A DNA stretch of 64,000 nt from Arabidopsis thaliana. Lineage: Eukaryota; Streptophyta; Magnoliopsida; Brassicales; Brassicaceae. The stretch is taken from positions 10,162,001-10,226,000 of the forward strand of contig NC_003070.9 of assembly GCF_000001735.4 (NCBI RefSeq). Direction: 5' to 3'. Under the pieces are notes generated by a model. The model was given only the letters and a program-made list of their open reading frames with translations, had not been told where the DNA came from and ran no database searches. A program made the position numbers and the translations under genes. Below, piece after piece: positions 11,660 through 24,310 of this stretch (positions within the stretch are counted from its first letter, which is position 1; the number at the start of each line of letters is the position of its first letter).

Positions 11660-12380
11660 ACAAAAAAAAATTATATATGAATCCATCATTAAGCTTGATT
11701 TGTTTTTTTAACTTGTCCAAATAAAAGTTTAGTTTCAATATAACAACATCTACAACACCCGGTTACATATGATACCTCGAGGTCCACGACGACACACTAG
11801 TACACTACATATACATAACCAATTCGCACCATATGATATTTAGATACCCCTTTGACAATATCATGTAAGGGCTTTTTTGGAAAGCATCACTAACAAGTTA
11901 ACAATTGGATTTTTACAAAAACCATAAAAATTTTACTCGGTTTAGTAGACAAATATATTTTGGTGTTATCTTACCATTTACACCAAAAAAAAGAAAAAAA
12001 AACTACTAGCAGTATTGATTAAAAATTTAAAACAGAAAATATATATATATATATATACCAAAAAATTGTAAATAGTATTCTTTTGACCTTTGTTTTGGAG
12101 TGAATTGGTTGATGAAGAAGAAGAAGAACCTGGTCCGATTCTAAACCTTTTTTTGAATATAAAACGGAATAAAAATATTCTGTGTTTGAGTCGCCTAACA
12201 ACAACACGCACCACCCGAAATTATAAAGTAAAAGTAATAAAATCAAATTATATAAATTGGCAAAAGTCGAAGAAGATGATGATTGAATGTTTATTTGGCA
12301 GTGAATGGAAGAGATAGAGAGGAGCATGGGTCTCTGTGAAGAAGATAACGTAGAGAGAGTTATTATGTTTGATTCTGAAG
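11660..12380. other. Spacer and upstream region of hydrolase gene
   Basis: Nothing coding is supported. A short block at about 11680-11835 resembles 8560-8655 (both contain AACCAATTCGCACCATAT), so it belongs to the same protease-linked duplication. Poly-A and TA tracts occur at 11985-12055. Confidence 0.45.
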
Positions 12381-12382
12381 CG

Positions 12383-12390
12383 TGACGTCA
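12383..12390. promoter_or_regulatory. TGACGTCA palindrome (bZIP/TGA-type site)
   Basis: A perfect 8-bp TGACGTCA lies 90 bases before the start codon of the hydrolase gene. This is the classical core bound by TGA/bZIP factors. Its function here is inferred from position only. Confidence 0.5.
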
Positions 12391-12480
12391 CTCAGAAACC
12401 GTGAATCAAGGATCTTTCTTCCACTCCTTTCTCTGATTTTGACTTTCTCTCCTCTCTCTATATATAAGCTCAACATCAAT

Positions 12481-15400
12481 ATGTCTACGGCTTCTTCTTG
12501 GATTCAACAACCTCCTTTTAGATACTTACCGGATCGTGGCGGTTTCTCTAAGCCAAGCTCTCGCAGCGCGCGGCAGTTTTCCTCCGGCGTTGTTTCAGCT
12601 TCCGCTTCTTCTCCTTCGCCTTCATCCTCGTGCTCCTGTGGTTATTCGGAGATTTTGAATTTCGATTTCGGTAATAGGCTTTGATCTTCGAATGATGTTT
12701 GTCGTGTAGATTTAGGGATTGATTACTTTGTTCATGTTTATCGAATGATGCGTTGTTACATCTGGAAATGACCTGACATTGTACTGCAAAGTTTCATAGC
12801 TGAGGATTTCTCGATCAAAGACGTTGTTTAGGATGGTGAAGAATAGTATCGCCTAATTTAGATTGAGGAGGAGCTCAATTACAGTGTCTATATACACAGA
12901 TTTGTCCCTGTTTCTGCAAGAGATAGAAGATTTTAAGATGTTAGATGATTGTGATATGCCAAGTAGAATTAGTGATAGTATGGTTTGTTTGGTCAAGAAT
13001 CGGCTCTGTTTTTCTTTTGATTTAGAGCTCACAATTTCGGTGTCTATTTAAACAGATTTTTCCCTGTTTCTGCGATCGAAAATAAGCTTGAACATGTTAA
13101 ATGATTGTGAGAAGCTAAGTAGAAATGGTGATAGTATGATTTGTTTGGTTAAGAATTGGCTCTGTTCTTTATAGCTTTTTCCGCGGGTTCATTTGTTTGA
13201 TTTTTCTTTAAGAAGGGTCAAACAGAAGCTGGAACCAACAGGGACGCAGGGTTCAGGCAATGAGTTCCACAGCCCAACGGAAATTTTCGCTATCGAAAGG
13301 CGACTCCGATGACAAAAATGAACCTGATCATCTTCTTGTTCTTGTACATGGTATTTTGGCCAGGTATTATTTCTAAGTAGTTCATCAATTGAATGGTACT
13401 GGGTTTGCATCTTGGGAAACCCTCATGGTTTTGTTTTAGGTTGGATAGAAACTTGCAAGTATTTGAATTTGAAAGTTATGTCTATCATTGTCAAAAAAAA
13501 GAAAGAAAGTTATGTCTATCATTTCTGCTACTTTGTTTTCAGATTGAATAATTTATAGACTCCAAATTTACTAAGACACAATTACTTGCAGTCCCAGCGA
13601 CTGGCTCTACGTAGAAGCTGAGCTGAAAAGACGCCTTGGAAGAAGATTCTTGATTTATGGTATGCTCATCTTGTTCTAAATTGTTATCATCTATTAGTTT
13701 AGTTGAGTAGTTGTTGGATTGTATGTATAATAGAAGAGAATTTTTGGGAATGAAATGGTAACGTAAGTTGAATGCATGTGCTGGGCACAAAATTGAAAAC
13801 ACTTCAAGGTCTTATATAATCTTTAGCGGCAAGAGGCGAAATATACATTTTCTTGAAAAATTTAAGATCTTTTCGTCTGGAACCACAACTCTTCTTTAGT
13901 TTTGTATTTTATTATAATACTCATGTGCTTTTATGCTATGCGTGGAATGGATCACACGTGATGTGTTTTAATTTACTCTGTTTCTCCTGAACATTCACAG
14001 CAAGTTCTTCCAATACCTTCACTAAAACATTTGGCGGGATCGATGGAGCTGGAAAACGACTAGCAGAAGAGGTGAGTTTTAATATCTTCATTTGCACCTC
14101 GTGTATAGGTAGGTCTTGGTTTTCTAGCCCTTAACTTCAGTACATGAGCTGATTTCTGTTCCCATTCTGGATGTGAGAGAGGAATAGGTTAGACAAGTTG
14201 TCCAAAAGAGCAAGAGCTTAAAGAAGATTTCGTTTTTAGCCCACTCCCTCGGTGGCTTATTTTCCAGACATGCTGTTGCTGTTCTTTACTCAGCAGCAAT
14301 GGCACAAGTAAGTGATGTTGCTGTCTCTCAATCTGGCAATTCAAATCTTCTGCGAGGTAGGATTGCGGGGCTAGAACCGATTAATTTCATCACTTTGGCA
14401 ACACCTCATCTAGGAGTGAGAGGCAGAAAGCAGGTTCTCTTCTTCTCTACTTATCATAATTGGAATTTTGGAATCAAAGAGTTTCATATATATCTCGCAG
14501 TACCTGTACGTAGATGTGGTGTATGCGTAATTAAGAAAGTAGTTAGTCGTTTTTCACATGTAAATTTCATCTACCTTCTCCTTGTGTTCAGACAGATATC
14601 ATAAGTTTCATCAAAACTGTCTTGCGTTTTTTGCTATTTGGTCCCCTAAGTGTCTAGACTGATGAGTGATGAATATTAATTGATAATCCCTGTAAATTCT
14701 ATCTCATTCTCTCCTCTTTTTCTGGAACCCCTTGTATCAGCTGCCTTTTCTGTTGGGAGTTCCTATTCTTGAGAAACTTGCTGCACCAATAGCTCCATTC
14801 TTTGTTGGTCGGACTGGTAGTCAGTTGTTCCTCACTGATGGTAAAGCTGATAAACCACCTCTTCTTTTGAGGATGGCATCTGATGGTGAAGATCTGAAAT
14901 TCTTGTGAGTAATGCTCTTACCAATTTAAATCATTCGACCCCTTAATGACTTATCTGTAATCCTAATGCATTTCATTGTCTGGCAGATCGGCGCTGGGGG
15001 CATTTCGAAGTCGCATTATATATGCAAACGTATCTTATGACCGTATCCTGTGCATTTCTGTTGCTGTTTAACTAGTACAGATGTGCCTAGCTGTGTCTGC
15101 ATTTGTTTTCTGAACTGTTTCCTTTGACATCAAGTAGACATGGTTGGTTGGCGTACATCTTCCATTAGGAGAGAAACTGAACTTATCAAGGTACGTTTCA
15201 TGCTATATGAAGCAATGGAACCTTTCTATTTAATATTACCCCACTTGTTTTCATGTTCCTTCTATTATGTAAGTTGATTTCGACTCTGAAACGTGTAGCA
15301 CACACTAGCTAGATGATGGGGTCATCGATATTGATAGTTAGCTTGCTGTGAAATGCTAACGGTAGCTAACTTATCCTGAATTTTGGAATTATGAGTAATC

Positions 15401-16143
15401 ATAGAGGGAAAGTTTCATAGAGGTAAAGAGTCTAAGAAATGAAACAATTGTCTGTAGAGAATCACCAAAAATACTTTCGGCAATTCATTTATCTCAAGTA
15501 GCTTCGTGCAAGAAGCTCTCTGTGGCTTGTAACCAGTCAAATGAAACTTTGAAAATTATTTAGCTGTCACGAGTGAGATCTGATAGATATGTTTTTCCCC
15601 TGTTTTAATATAGCCTTCACGCCGGTCTCTGGATGGATACAAGCATGTTGTTGATGTTGAATACTGTCCACCTGTTTCATCAGATGGTGCCCATTTCCCT
15701 CCAGAAGCTGCTAAAGCCAAGGAGGCCGCACAAAGCTCTCCTAGCCCTCAGAACACACTTGAGTATCATGAAATTGTGGAAGGTGTAGAATTAGCCCAAA
15801 CATTTGATTGATTCTTCTAAATCGGCATGAGATTTACAATTTATACAAATATTGGTGCAGAGGAAATGATCCGCGGTCTGCAGAGGTTGGGGTGGAAGAA
15901 AGTTGATGTCAGCTTCCACTCCACCTTCTGGCCTTACTTAGCTCATAACAACATTCACGTAAACTTCCAACATCTTCACTTTGGAGCTTTTTAATTCTTT
16001 GAAACATGGACTAACAGAGATTTTGAGTCTTGTTTCAGGTGAAAAGTGAAAGACTTTACAAAGCAGGAGCTGGAGTTATTGCACACGTTGCAGATAGTAT
16101 AAAACAGCAAGAGTCTTCCACGTTTATTACCGCCAGCTTATAA
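12481..16143 (+). CDS. At1g29120: DUF676 lipase-like alpha/beta hydrolase
   Basis: Eleven coding exons can be traced: 12481-12670, 13213-13363, 13592-13659, 14001-14071, 14188-14433, 14741-14904, 14987-15042, 15138-15190, 15614-15782, 15861-15958 and 16039-16143. All have GT-AG borders and consistent phase. The N-terminus is Ser/Arg-rich (SKPSSRSARQFSSG), compatible with a plastid or mitochondrial transit peptide. The core begins with LLVLVHGILAS (strand plus oxyanion region), and the nucleophile elbow is AHSLGG, as in serine lipases; family members are annotated as putative serine esterases. A later conserved block reads ITLATPHLGVRG. The upstream frame has no earlier ATG, so 12481 is the likely start. 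The substrate is unknown. The first intron contains a 154-bp tandem duplication. Confidence 0.88.
12871..13178. repeat. 154-bp tandem duplication inside first intron
   Basis: Copy one (12871-13024) and copy two (13025-13178) both begin GAGCTCA and share long blocks such as CCCTGTTTCTGC, ATGATTGTGA and GATAGTATG(G/A)TTTGTTTGGT. By eye they are about 80% identical, so the event is not very recent. Confidence 0.8.
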
Positions 16144-16379
16144 ATCGTGAGCATTTCGAGTGTTTGACCCGTTAATGCTGAGTGTGCTACGACATTTGAA
16201 CCATTCCTGTGTTTTGCTTTTACCATACAGTTTGGGAGATCGGTGCAGATCAAGAATGTTCGCATCTTTGCTTCTTCTATTTTTTTTCTTGGCGAAATCA
16301 GAAGAAGTACAATCCAATTCATCTGTACATGATTTTCTTGTATTAGCTTGTTGATGATACAACACTTGAAAGATGTTAT

Positions 16380-16860
16380 TATAGATTAAGGTTTCTTAAA
16401 GAGAAAAGTTATATATGTTCAACCTCTACTCTTCAAAATAACAGATTCAGCTGAAGACATTTGTTTCTAGTCAATTTGTTTTTGGAATTTTTCTTAATTC
16501 AAAGAAAATTGTGCAAAAGCTTTCATGTGCGGCTCAGATTAATTAGTCATTTACTACTAATAAAACTTTCACTTTGGGGTCTAGTAGATAATTCTCCACC
16601 CCCATTGAATCTTTTTAGTGGAGGTCTAAACATACATAAGATTCTATAGATTGACATTTGGGAAACCATCCTCATACAAAAAAGACCTAAACGGAATCTA
16701 TGAAGAATTATTAACAGAAAAGAAAAACAGATGGCAATGAGAAAAGATCGGGTTCAAGGAAAACACAGCCGTACAAAACTCAAGAACAAAAACACCAAAA
16801 ATAAACAAAAAAACTTCCAAAAATAGATATAGAATCACATGGTTTTGTTGTTTTGTCTAT
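16380..16860. other. Intergenic: hydrolase 3' end to Ole e 1 gene promoter
   Basis: No gene is seen. A TATA-like CTATAAAAG lies at about 16868-16876, shortly after this stretch and about 155 bases before the next start codon. Confidence 0.5.
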
Positions 16861-17028
16861 TTGTTCTCTATAAAAGGAGATATTTGGTTGGATCTATCAT
16901 AGCGTCTCCTCTCAACCAAAGCTTACAATTTGTTCTCCCTTAAAAACTAAATTTTACAAATAAACTCTCAAATCCAAGAGAGGAGAAGACCGAAGTAAAA
17001 ACACAAGAAAAAAAAGGATTAAGGCATA

Positions 17029-17811
17029 ATGGCCAAATTCTTCATTGTCTTCCTTGCCTCTGCCCTATGTTTCACCACCCTCGTTCACTTCACCGCAGCT
17101 GATGCCGACGACTTTGACAAATTCCACATCAAGGGCTCCGTCTACTGCGACACATGCCGTGTCCAATTCATCACCCGTATCAGCAAATTTCTCGAGGGTA
17201 ATTAACCACATTCTCTAATCAAATTCATTTGTTGAGCATACTGTCAATAGCAAAATATATTGGTTGATAAAAAATCGATCCCATTATGGTATATAGGTCA
17301 ATGGTTAGAATTGTGTAGTAAAAATTCACAAAAATGATTACAAGCATATATAGACGTCTTTTTAACAATGTTAAAATTTTATAAAAATGTGGTTAGTCAC
17401 ATTTCTAAGAGTTAGTGTTGCAAGATTATAAGAAAAACTAATTACGTTATTGTGTGTATATCAGGGGCAAAGGTAAAGCTTGAGTGCAAGGGTCGTGAGA
17501 ACCAGACAGTGACCCTAACCAAAGAAGCCGTGACCGACAACGCCGGTAACTACCAGATGGAAGTAATGGGTGACCACGAAGAGGAAGTGTGCGAGATCGT
17601 CCTCCTCCAATCACCTGACCCAGAGTGTGGAGACGTGAACAACCAAGAATTCCTAAGAAACGCAGCCAGAATCAGTCTCACGGCCAATGATGGCATTGTC
17701 TCCAACGAGACTCGAACCATTAACCCACTTGGGTTCATGAGGAAGACTCCTCTCGCTGAATGCCCTCAAGTTTTCAAGGAGCTTGGAATCGTCCCTGACG
17801 TCACCTTCTAA
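17029..17811 (+). CDS. At1g29140: Pollen Ole e 1-like extracellular protein
   Basis: Two exons (17029-17197 and 17465-17811) give 171 aa. Residues 1-24 form a clear signal peptide (MAKFFIVFLASALCFTTLVH). The mature protein opens with IKGSVYCDTCR, the diagnostic Ole e 1 family motif, and further Cys residues sit in LECKG, EEVCEIVL, DPECGD and AECPQVF, giving the usual six-cysteine pattern. It ends near the family's normal length. Members are secreted, often glycosylated proteins; here potential N-glycosylation sites include NQT and NET. Many are expressed in pollen, but this sequence alone does not show where the gene is active. Biochemical function is not known. Confidence 0.93.
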
Positions 17812-18400
17812 GCTTAATATACATATATACACACCCATATACATCGATCTCTCAAAGTCTCAACACTTTCAATTTTTTTGATGACTCTTTTTAATATATA
17901 AAACATTTATTTATGTTTTTTATGTGTCTGTCTGAGTTTACTAATTAACCATGTTTTTTTTTCGTTGTTATTGTTTTATTTTTGGGAGTTCTTTTTTACG
18001 AATGATTTGATTACCTTCCAATATTTATTTGTTACTTTTCGATTGAACAGATACATGCATGATGTAGTGAAAAACCCTACTCTAAAATAAATTTAAATCA
18101 TTTACATGCATAGTGAAATTTATGACAGTTTGAGAAAGCTACATATGTAACATATAATGTGAATTATAGTTTGAGGTAAATGACTCAAACTGAAATAAGC
18201 AAAAGACAACAAATAAAATCGAACCCTTACCTAAAGAAGGCGGATCAGAGTTTTGTATATATTGGGCCTTTAGTCTGAGCCACTAGGCCTGAATCACAAA
18301 ACGCGTTTTCACGACAAGCGTTTGCACCAGGATCTTTTGCAGCGTCTGGCGTTGGTTTTCAAACTCTGAATCCGAAACGCTAGATTTTAAGACGCCGAAT
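17812..18400. promoter_or_regulatory. Ole e 1 3' flank and RPN6 promoter
   Basis: The 3'UTR of the Ole e 1-like gene lies first. Towards the proteasome gene there is TGGGCC at 18263-18268 and AGGCCT at 18285-18290. TGGGCY (site II) motifs are common in promoters of ribosomal and proteasome genes, and TGGGC has been described as part of a proteasome-related cis element. Whether they act here is inference. Confidence 0.5.
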
Positions 18401-19239
18401 TTGTTAAGCGTTCTCTATTTCCTGATTTCAGCATCTAAAGACAAATATACCCTTCAAAAAATTGTAAAACTACGAGAAGACTGTCCATTTATCTTTTCTT
18501 TCAAGCCAAAAAAAACTCTCGAATCTTCTTCTTCTTATTTCTTCTATACCGTCGTCGAAAAGCTTTACCAAAATCTCACGCCCCCGACGATTCATCGGTA
18601 AGTCTTGTTCTTGCGAAATTTCATTAATTCTTCTTCTGGGTTTGCTTATCAGATCTGCTTAATTCTGGGTTTTGGTATGCGTATTGTTTTCGATGTTTTA
18701 AAAAACCACATCTGGTTCCTTGTCTCGATAGTTCTAGGGTTTAGCTTTCTTCGATTTAGTTGATCTCAGTGAAGATGGGCCCGAGGATGTTCTAATTCTG
18801 ATTGAAAGAAGCTGAATACAAAATTAAATAGATCTTAAAAGTATTTGAGTCGAAGAATTCGAACTGAATAAGTTAGTAATTACTGAACTATGTCTCTGTG
18901 ATTCATCTTATTACTTAAAAATTAGGTTATAGTTTCATAGGCTTTGTAATTCAGTTCCTGTATTACTTATTGTAGCCTCGTTGTATCTTTGTCTTTGATA
19001 GATCTCTAGGCTTGTCTTGATCATTAGGTACAGAAGAGTTGATAAATTACAGTGATAAATTACCATCGTGGCTTGTCTTTATCTGATTATCTTGGTAATG
19101 TATCGAAGATGGATTTGTTTTTGTAGTGATGTGAAACCTAAAGAGTATCAATAAGCTTGAAAGGAGAAATATTTGAACATTGCATTAACAGGTCTATGGC
19201 TTTATTGTTGCAGGGATTTGAGTTTGCACTAAACCCACA

Positions 19240-20499
19240 ATGGTTTCCTATCGTGCTACCACAGAGACGATTTCCCTGGCTTTAGAAGCCAACAGCTCGG
19301 AGGCTATTACGATACTGTACCAGGTTTTGGAAGACCCTTCTTCATCTCCTGAGGCTATACGGATCAAGGAGCAAGCGATTACAAACCTTTGTGATCGATT
19401 GACTGAAGAGAAGAGAGGTGAGGATCTCCGGAAACTGTTGACCAAGTTGAGGCCTTTCTTTTCCTTAATCCCCAAGGCGAAAACTGCGAAAATCGTCAGA
19501 GGAATCATTGATGCTGTGGCAAAGATTCCTGGAACAACTGATCTCCAGATCACTCTCTGCAAAGAGATGGTCGAATGGACCCGCGCTGAGAAGCGTACTT
19601 TCCTCAGGCAGCGAGTAGAGGCTAGGCTTGCAGCTCTTTTGATGGAGAACAAGGAGTATGTTGAAGCTTTGGCGTTGTTGAGTACTTTGGTAAAAGAGGT
19701 TAGGAGATTAGATGATAAGCTCCTTCTGGTCGACATAGACTTGCTGGAGAGCAAACTTCACTTCTCATTGAGAAACTTACCCAAGGCAAAAGCTGCACTC
19801 ACTGCAGCTAGGACAGCTGCTAACGCTATATATGTCCCACCAGCTCAACAAGGCACGATAGATCTGCAGAGTGGGATTCTTCATGCTGAAGAGAAAGACT
19901 ACAAAACCGGATACAGTTACTTCTTTGAAGCCTTTGAGTCCTTCAACGCTCTCGGAGATCCGAGAGCGGTTTTCAGTTTGAAGTACATGTTACTGTGCAA
20001 GATCATGGTTAGCCAAGCTGATGATGTTGCAGGAATAATCTCCTCAAAGGCTGGACTACAGTACGTTGGCCCTGACCTGGATGCCATGAAAGCAGTCGCT
20101 GATGCTCACTCGAAGAGGTCCTTGAAGTTGTTTGAGAACGCACTCCGTGACTACAAAGCACAGCTTGAAGATGACCCAATTGTCCACAGGCATCTCTCTT
20201 CTCTCTATGACACGCTTCTGGAGCAAAATCTGTGTCGTTTGATCGAGCCCTTCTCAAGAGTTGAGATAGCTCACATTGCTGAGCTCATTGGATTGCCGCT
20301 CGACCATGTGGAAAAGAAGCTATCTCAGATGATACTCGACAAGAAATTTGCAGGTACCTTGGATCAAGGAGCTGGATGCCTCATCATCTTCGAAGACCCA
20401 AAGGCAGATGCTATCTACTCGGCTACCCTCGAAACCATTGCAAACATGGGGAAGGTCGTCGACAGCCTTTATGTCCGGTCTGCCAAAATCATGTCCTGA
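19240..20499 (+). CDS. RPN6: 26S proteasome lid subunit RPN6 (PCI domain)
   Basis: A single coding exon of 419 aa, the usual length of plant RPN6/PSMD11 (At1g29150, ATS9). RPN6 is a non-ATPase subunit of the 19S regulatory lid that clamps the lid to the 20S core and is essential for substrate degradation. The first two thirds are TPR-like helical repeats, and the PCI/winged-helix domain covers roughly residues 230-390, including LCRLIEPFSRVEIAHIAELI and GTLDQGAGCLIIFEDP. The C-terminus ends VVDSLYVRSAKIMS. A 5'UTR intron is likely, with donor at 18598 (GTAAGT) and acceptor before 19214 (TTGTTGCAG), as is common for constitutively expressed plant genes. Confidence 0.97.
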   Translation: MVSYRATTETISLALEANSSEAITILYQVLEDPSSSPEAIRIKEQAITNLCDRLTEEKRGEDLRKLLTKLRPFFSLIPKAKTAKIVRGIIDAVAKIPGTTDLQITLCKEMVEWTRAEKRTFLRQRVEARLAALLMENKEYVEALALLSTLVKEVRRLDDKLLLVDIDLLESKLHFSLRNLPKAKAALTAARTAANAIYVPPAQQGTIDLQSGILHAEEKDYKTGYSYFFEAFESFNALGDPRAVFSLKYMLLCKIMVSQADDVAGIISSKAGLQYVGPDLDAMKAVADAHSKRSLKLFENALRDYKAQLEDDPIVHRHLSSLYDTLLEQNLCRLIEPFSRVEIAHIAELIGLPLDHVEKKLSQMILDKKFAGTLDQGAGCLIIFEDPKADAIYSATLETIANMGKVVDSLYVRSAKIMS

Positions 20500-21796
20500 G
20501 AGAGTGAGTGAGTTGGTCGTATGAATCTCATTCTATCGTTCTTTCTTTCTGGTTTTAGATATCGTTTGGACTCAAAGAAACTGATGTTTCTCAATGGAGA
20601 AAGTAAACTTGTCTGAATTGTTCACATTACTCGTTTTGCTTATGATCTTATTATGTCATGGTTTCTTACCTTTTATTAGTGCTTAAAATGTAGTTTGTTT
20701 TCATCTGGTTGTTGCAGTTTCTTTTTCTTAGCCTCGCAAGTCAACATTGTGTTCTCTTTTTCCAAAACCTTTAATCTTTACCTCATCCAAATCTCATTGA
20801 TTTTTCTATCTCCGCATTTATAAATTCTGACCAACCCAGAACTCAATTCACAGGACCCACCATTTCTTTTCTCAACTCAGGACATGACTTGCACACAAGC
20901 AAGTCTTGATTTTGTTCTCTTCTTCTGTCATATTCTTTTATGTGCTGCTTCATCACAGTAGCTTTTCTAGTTAGCTTCGTGATTATTGATGAAGTAAACA
21001 AATTCTGTTAAAACGTTTATTTTAAATGTTAACACTAAAATGTGACATACTACAGTCATCCACAAAAATGTTGATAAGGCATATATTTTCACAAATCATA
21101 ATATTTCGTTAAGATTTAAGACATTTTTTTGGCTGTTTGAAAAGGTTATTTATCATTAGTGGTTTACTGGTCTTTTATTGGAAGGACAAACATTTAGAGT
21201 GTTCCAATATTTGTTCAATTTCTTCTTCATAAACAGTAAAAACCTTATTCTAGTTATGTAGGTATCCCATTATTGTGTGATTGTCAGTTTATAGCTGAAA
21301 AGTGAAAACTTAAATGTCCAATTGAATGAGGTTTCTTCTTGGTTGAAAGATTAACTAGACTAATGTCCATAATCTTTAACTAACTTTACGTACACTTAAA
21401 CGATGCGAAGCTACAAAGACCAAAAAAGTTAGATTTCTATAGGTTTATGAGATTGAGCAATAATAACTAAAAAAATTAGTACTACTAATAAATAGTTTCA
21501 AGGATAATTAATGGTCAACCACACCGTCTTTGTTTAGAGAAGAAAAATCCCACGGCCACGAGCTTCAATTTACAGCAAGAGAAATTAAAAAGCAACAGCT
21601 GTTTAGTAGATAAGCAAGTATTAAAAACCTACTAATTAATTAGTAATTAACTAGTTAAATTTTGTTGCTAGCCTGTACGTATCCAGAGTAATCAAAGCAA
21701 AGCAAATTTAACCACGTTCTTTCTTTCTACGGGTTAAATTATAGCAAACCACCCAAACCCAAACCCGAAAACAAACAAATAAAAATGTAAAAATAA
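20500..21796. other. Convergent spacer between RPN6 and Dof gene
   Basis: The 3'UTRs of RPN6 (left) and the minus-strand Dof gene (right) occupy the ends. No coding region, RNA gene or clear transposon is seen between. Confidence 0.5.
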
Positions 21797-22324
21797 TTAA
21801 CAAGATTGACCATCGGTGTAACAACGGAGCCTCTTCACCGGAAAATCATGCCGGAAACCACCGTGAGACGCCGTAGCAGCTCTCCACTCTTCCACTAGCA
21901 AAGCATCTAGCTCGACCTGATCAACAGCTCCAGTCGCAGCTCCAAGCAACTCAGCGAACCCACCGACACGTCCGGGAGGTTTTGACTTCCGACGACCGGC
22001 ACCGACGGGAACATTCCGGAGAGCTCCACCGGCGGTCCAGTAACGTTGACAACCTTTGCAGAAGTGTCTTGGTTGATTAACGTTGTAGTTGTTGAAGTAA
22101 CAAAACTTAGTCTCCATGCTCTTGCATCTCGGACATGGTATGATCTTGTCTGGACGCTTCTCAGCCGTCAGATCCGATGAGGGTGATCTAACGGCTGTTG
22201 TTGCTTGTAGCTCTGGCTGTTGTTGTTGTTGCTGCTCTTCTTTTTTTATCGTCTGTGTGATGTTGGCGTTGAATGTTATGGTTTTGCCAAAGAGTTTAAT
22301 CCCTTGAGAATCTTGGGTCGCCAT
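21797..22324 (-). CDS. COG1: Dof zinc-finger transcription factor COG1 (DOF1.5)
   Basis: A single exon of 175 aa from ATG at 22324. The zinc finger [20 protein letters not shown] through [10 protein letters not shown] fits the Dof CX2CX21CX2C pattern at about residues 54-82, followed by the basic RRKSKPPG segment. A poly-Gln run precedes it. Dof factors bind AAAG cores. The length and N-terminus match COG1 (At1g29160), known as a negative regulator of phytochrome responses. A longer in-frame reading to 22363 starts at TTG within a CT repeat (MSLSLSL...) and is not a credible start. A TATA-like CTATAAAC lies on this strand at about 22422-22429. Confidence 0.93.
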   Translation of the reverse strand: MATQDSQGIKLFGKTITFNANITQTIKKEEQQQQQQPELQATTAVRSPSSDLTAEKRPDKIIPCPRCKSMETKFCYFNNYNVNQPRHFCKGCQRYWTAGGALRNVPVGAGRRKSKPPGRVGGFAELLGAATGAVDQVELDALLVEEWRAATASHGGFRHDFPVKRLRCYTDGQSC

Positions 22325-22330
22325 TAAAAT

Positions 22331-22362
22331 GAGAGAGAGATAGAGAGAGAGAGAGAGAGACA
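22331..22362. repeat. GA/CT microsatellite in Dof 5'UTR
   Basis: A near-perfect GA run on the plus strand, CT on the sense strand of the Dof gene, just upstream of its ATG. CT-rich leaders are common in plant genes and may vary in length between strains. Confidence 0.8.
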
Positions 22363-24129
22363 AAGAGATTAAAGAGAGAGTTGTGATTAAGTTTCTTGCA
22401 GTGATGAAAGAGAGAAGAGACGTTTATAGGAAGAAGATTTCAATGTGTTTTTTTCTTTTCTTTTTGTAAAAAGATTTTGTGAAAACATTATTATATCTTT
22501 ATCGTAAGAAAGGAGAGAAAAGCAATAGTGTTAGTAGGGAGAATATTAAAAAAAAATAATGAAAGAATATGTTAGGCACATTTATTGCTTATTGCATTCA
22601 AAGAAATATCGATCCATATATATCAGCTGACAAAATGTGTGTGTTCTTTTGCTTTTTTTTTTTTCCTTTTCTCCAAAATGTGTGTATTTTGGTACAGTTC
22701 TCCATTGTCTTTCCGTATATTTTAAAAAGTTTTTTTAGGAACAGTGATGTTTAACATCTCCTTTAAAAAAAATAAAAAATTGACATGACTTTTATCAAAA
22801 TTTGTGTAAATTCTAGTTTTTTTTTTATAATTTACTCCCTTTGCTAAATTTCCAAATCACTAATAATATATGAATTATGCGGGATACTTACAGTGCCTAA
22901 AACTACTATAATTAACTTACAAGCTATCCAAATGTTTGTTTATCTTGGGTAAAAAAAGGCTTTGTTCGATTTAATTAATTCATAAAATTTATATTAAGAT
23001 ATTATTGAATATTTTTAAAATGATGTTAGTATGTCAACAGTGATTTGGAAGGGATACGTATGTTCAGTGGCAAATTCTTAATATTTTCTGAACTGGGGCT
23101 GTGTATCACAAAACAAAATTAAGATCACATTCAAAACCTAATTATATTATCCATATAATATAACTATTATTTCCTTTTAAATTCGCATAAGCATCATCCA
23201 TTTCTTTTTGTTTTCACCGTTGACTAACATTTTTGGATGATTGCATCTTTGGAAATATGAGGAGAGCAATTTAAGTAGGTAACTCTCATTTCTAGTTTAC
23301 TACCGGTTTCGACCCCAGTGCTTTGACCCAGTTCTTCAACATGAGATGAATATGTGAGGTCTATAGGTTTAAATTAAACAAAAAATATTTATCAAAATCT
23401 CCAAAATGTATAAATAATATAGAAATTAGGAAAAAAACATATGGAAACTTATGCGATTGAAAAAGTAAATGATGTTTCTATCAGCTGAGAACCACAACTA
23501 TTAACATATAATTTTCTATTTTATGTGTATCTCCTTAATATATTTCAATGAATCTTTATTTAAGTGAGAATGATTTGGATTTGGACAAAGCCGCCAAAGA
23601 GAGAGCGTTTTTGGTGTGTTGCGTAGAAAAGGAGAAGAGATGAATAAGCATAATTAAGCATGAATGAGTAGAGGGATCAGCTTTCAATTCTAGGCTCACA
23701 TCATCTTTTGGCCACTCTTTTCCAAGTCATCCATCCATTTTCTTCATTTCTTTATTTATTTCGAATAAATATAGTCCCTTTTTATTTAATAGTATTAGTA
23801 GAGTTTTGTTTTCTTATATAAAATAATATAAGCAGAGTTGAATCTACATTAAATTTATGTCAGTAAACATGACAAAAAAAAACAATAATGTTTTGATAAG
23901 GCGCGTAATTTTTTTCTTTTATAAGAGTTGGATTCATATTTTCACAAACCAGTAGATTACATTTCATGATTTTATGGGGTGTGTAAATTTTATATTCAAA
24001 GGTTTACGTCATATATATTGAAGTGAATGATCTAATGTTTTATTATTGAGACGACAATGAAACTATAGAAAAAAATTTAATATTAGATTTGTGTTCATAA
24101 CTACAATAAAACTTAAAGAAAAATAAAAA

Positions 24130-24310
24130 ATTAATACCATCTTCGTTTTATAATAGAAGATGTTTTGGGAAAACTTGTTTGTTTTATATTATAAATGTTT
24201 TCAAGTTTTTATACAAATTATATATTATTTCATATTTTCTAATTATTTTGATTATGCCGTACCTTTTTCATGATTGGATGAACCTTTTAAAAAAAGATAC
24301 TTCTTAATCT
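24130..24310. mobile_element. Possible MITE (mariner/Stowaway-like composition)
   Basis: The stretch begins ACCATCTTCGTTTTATAATA and contains a second inverted-looking copy of the motif (TATATTATAAATGTTTTCAAG). This recalls the very common plant sequence with a CCGTTTCATAATATAAGATG consensus. Clean terminal repeats and a TA target duplication cannot be demonstrated by eye. Confidence 0.3.

Noticed and set aside
19248-19754. 168-codon open frame on the minus strand inside RPN6
   Set aside because: It is the antisense shadow of the RPN6 coding exon, with no domain and typical Ser/Leu/Arg-rich composition.
22325-22363. Longer N-terminus of the Dof protein ([11 protein letters not shown])
   Set aside because: It begins at TTG and translates a CT microsatellite; the ATG at 22324 gives the known 175-aa product.
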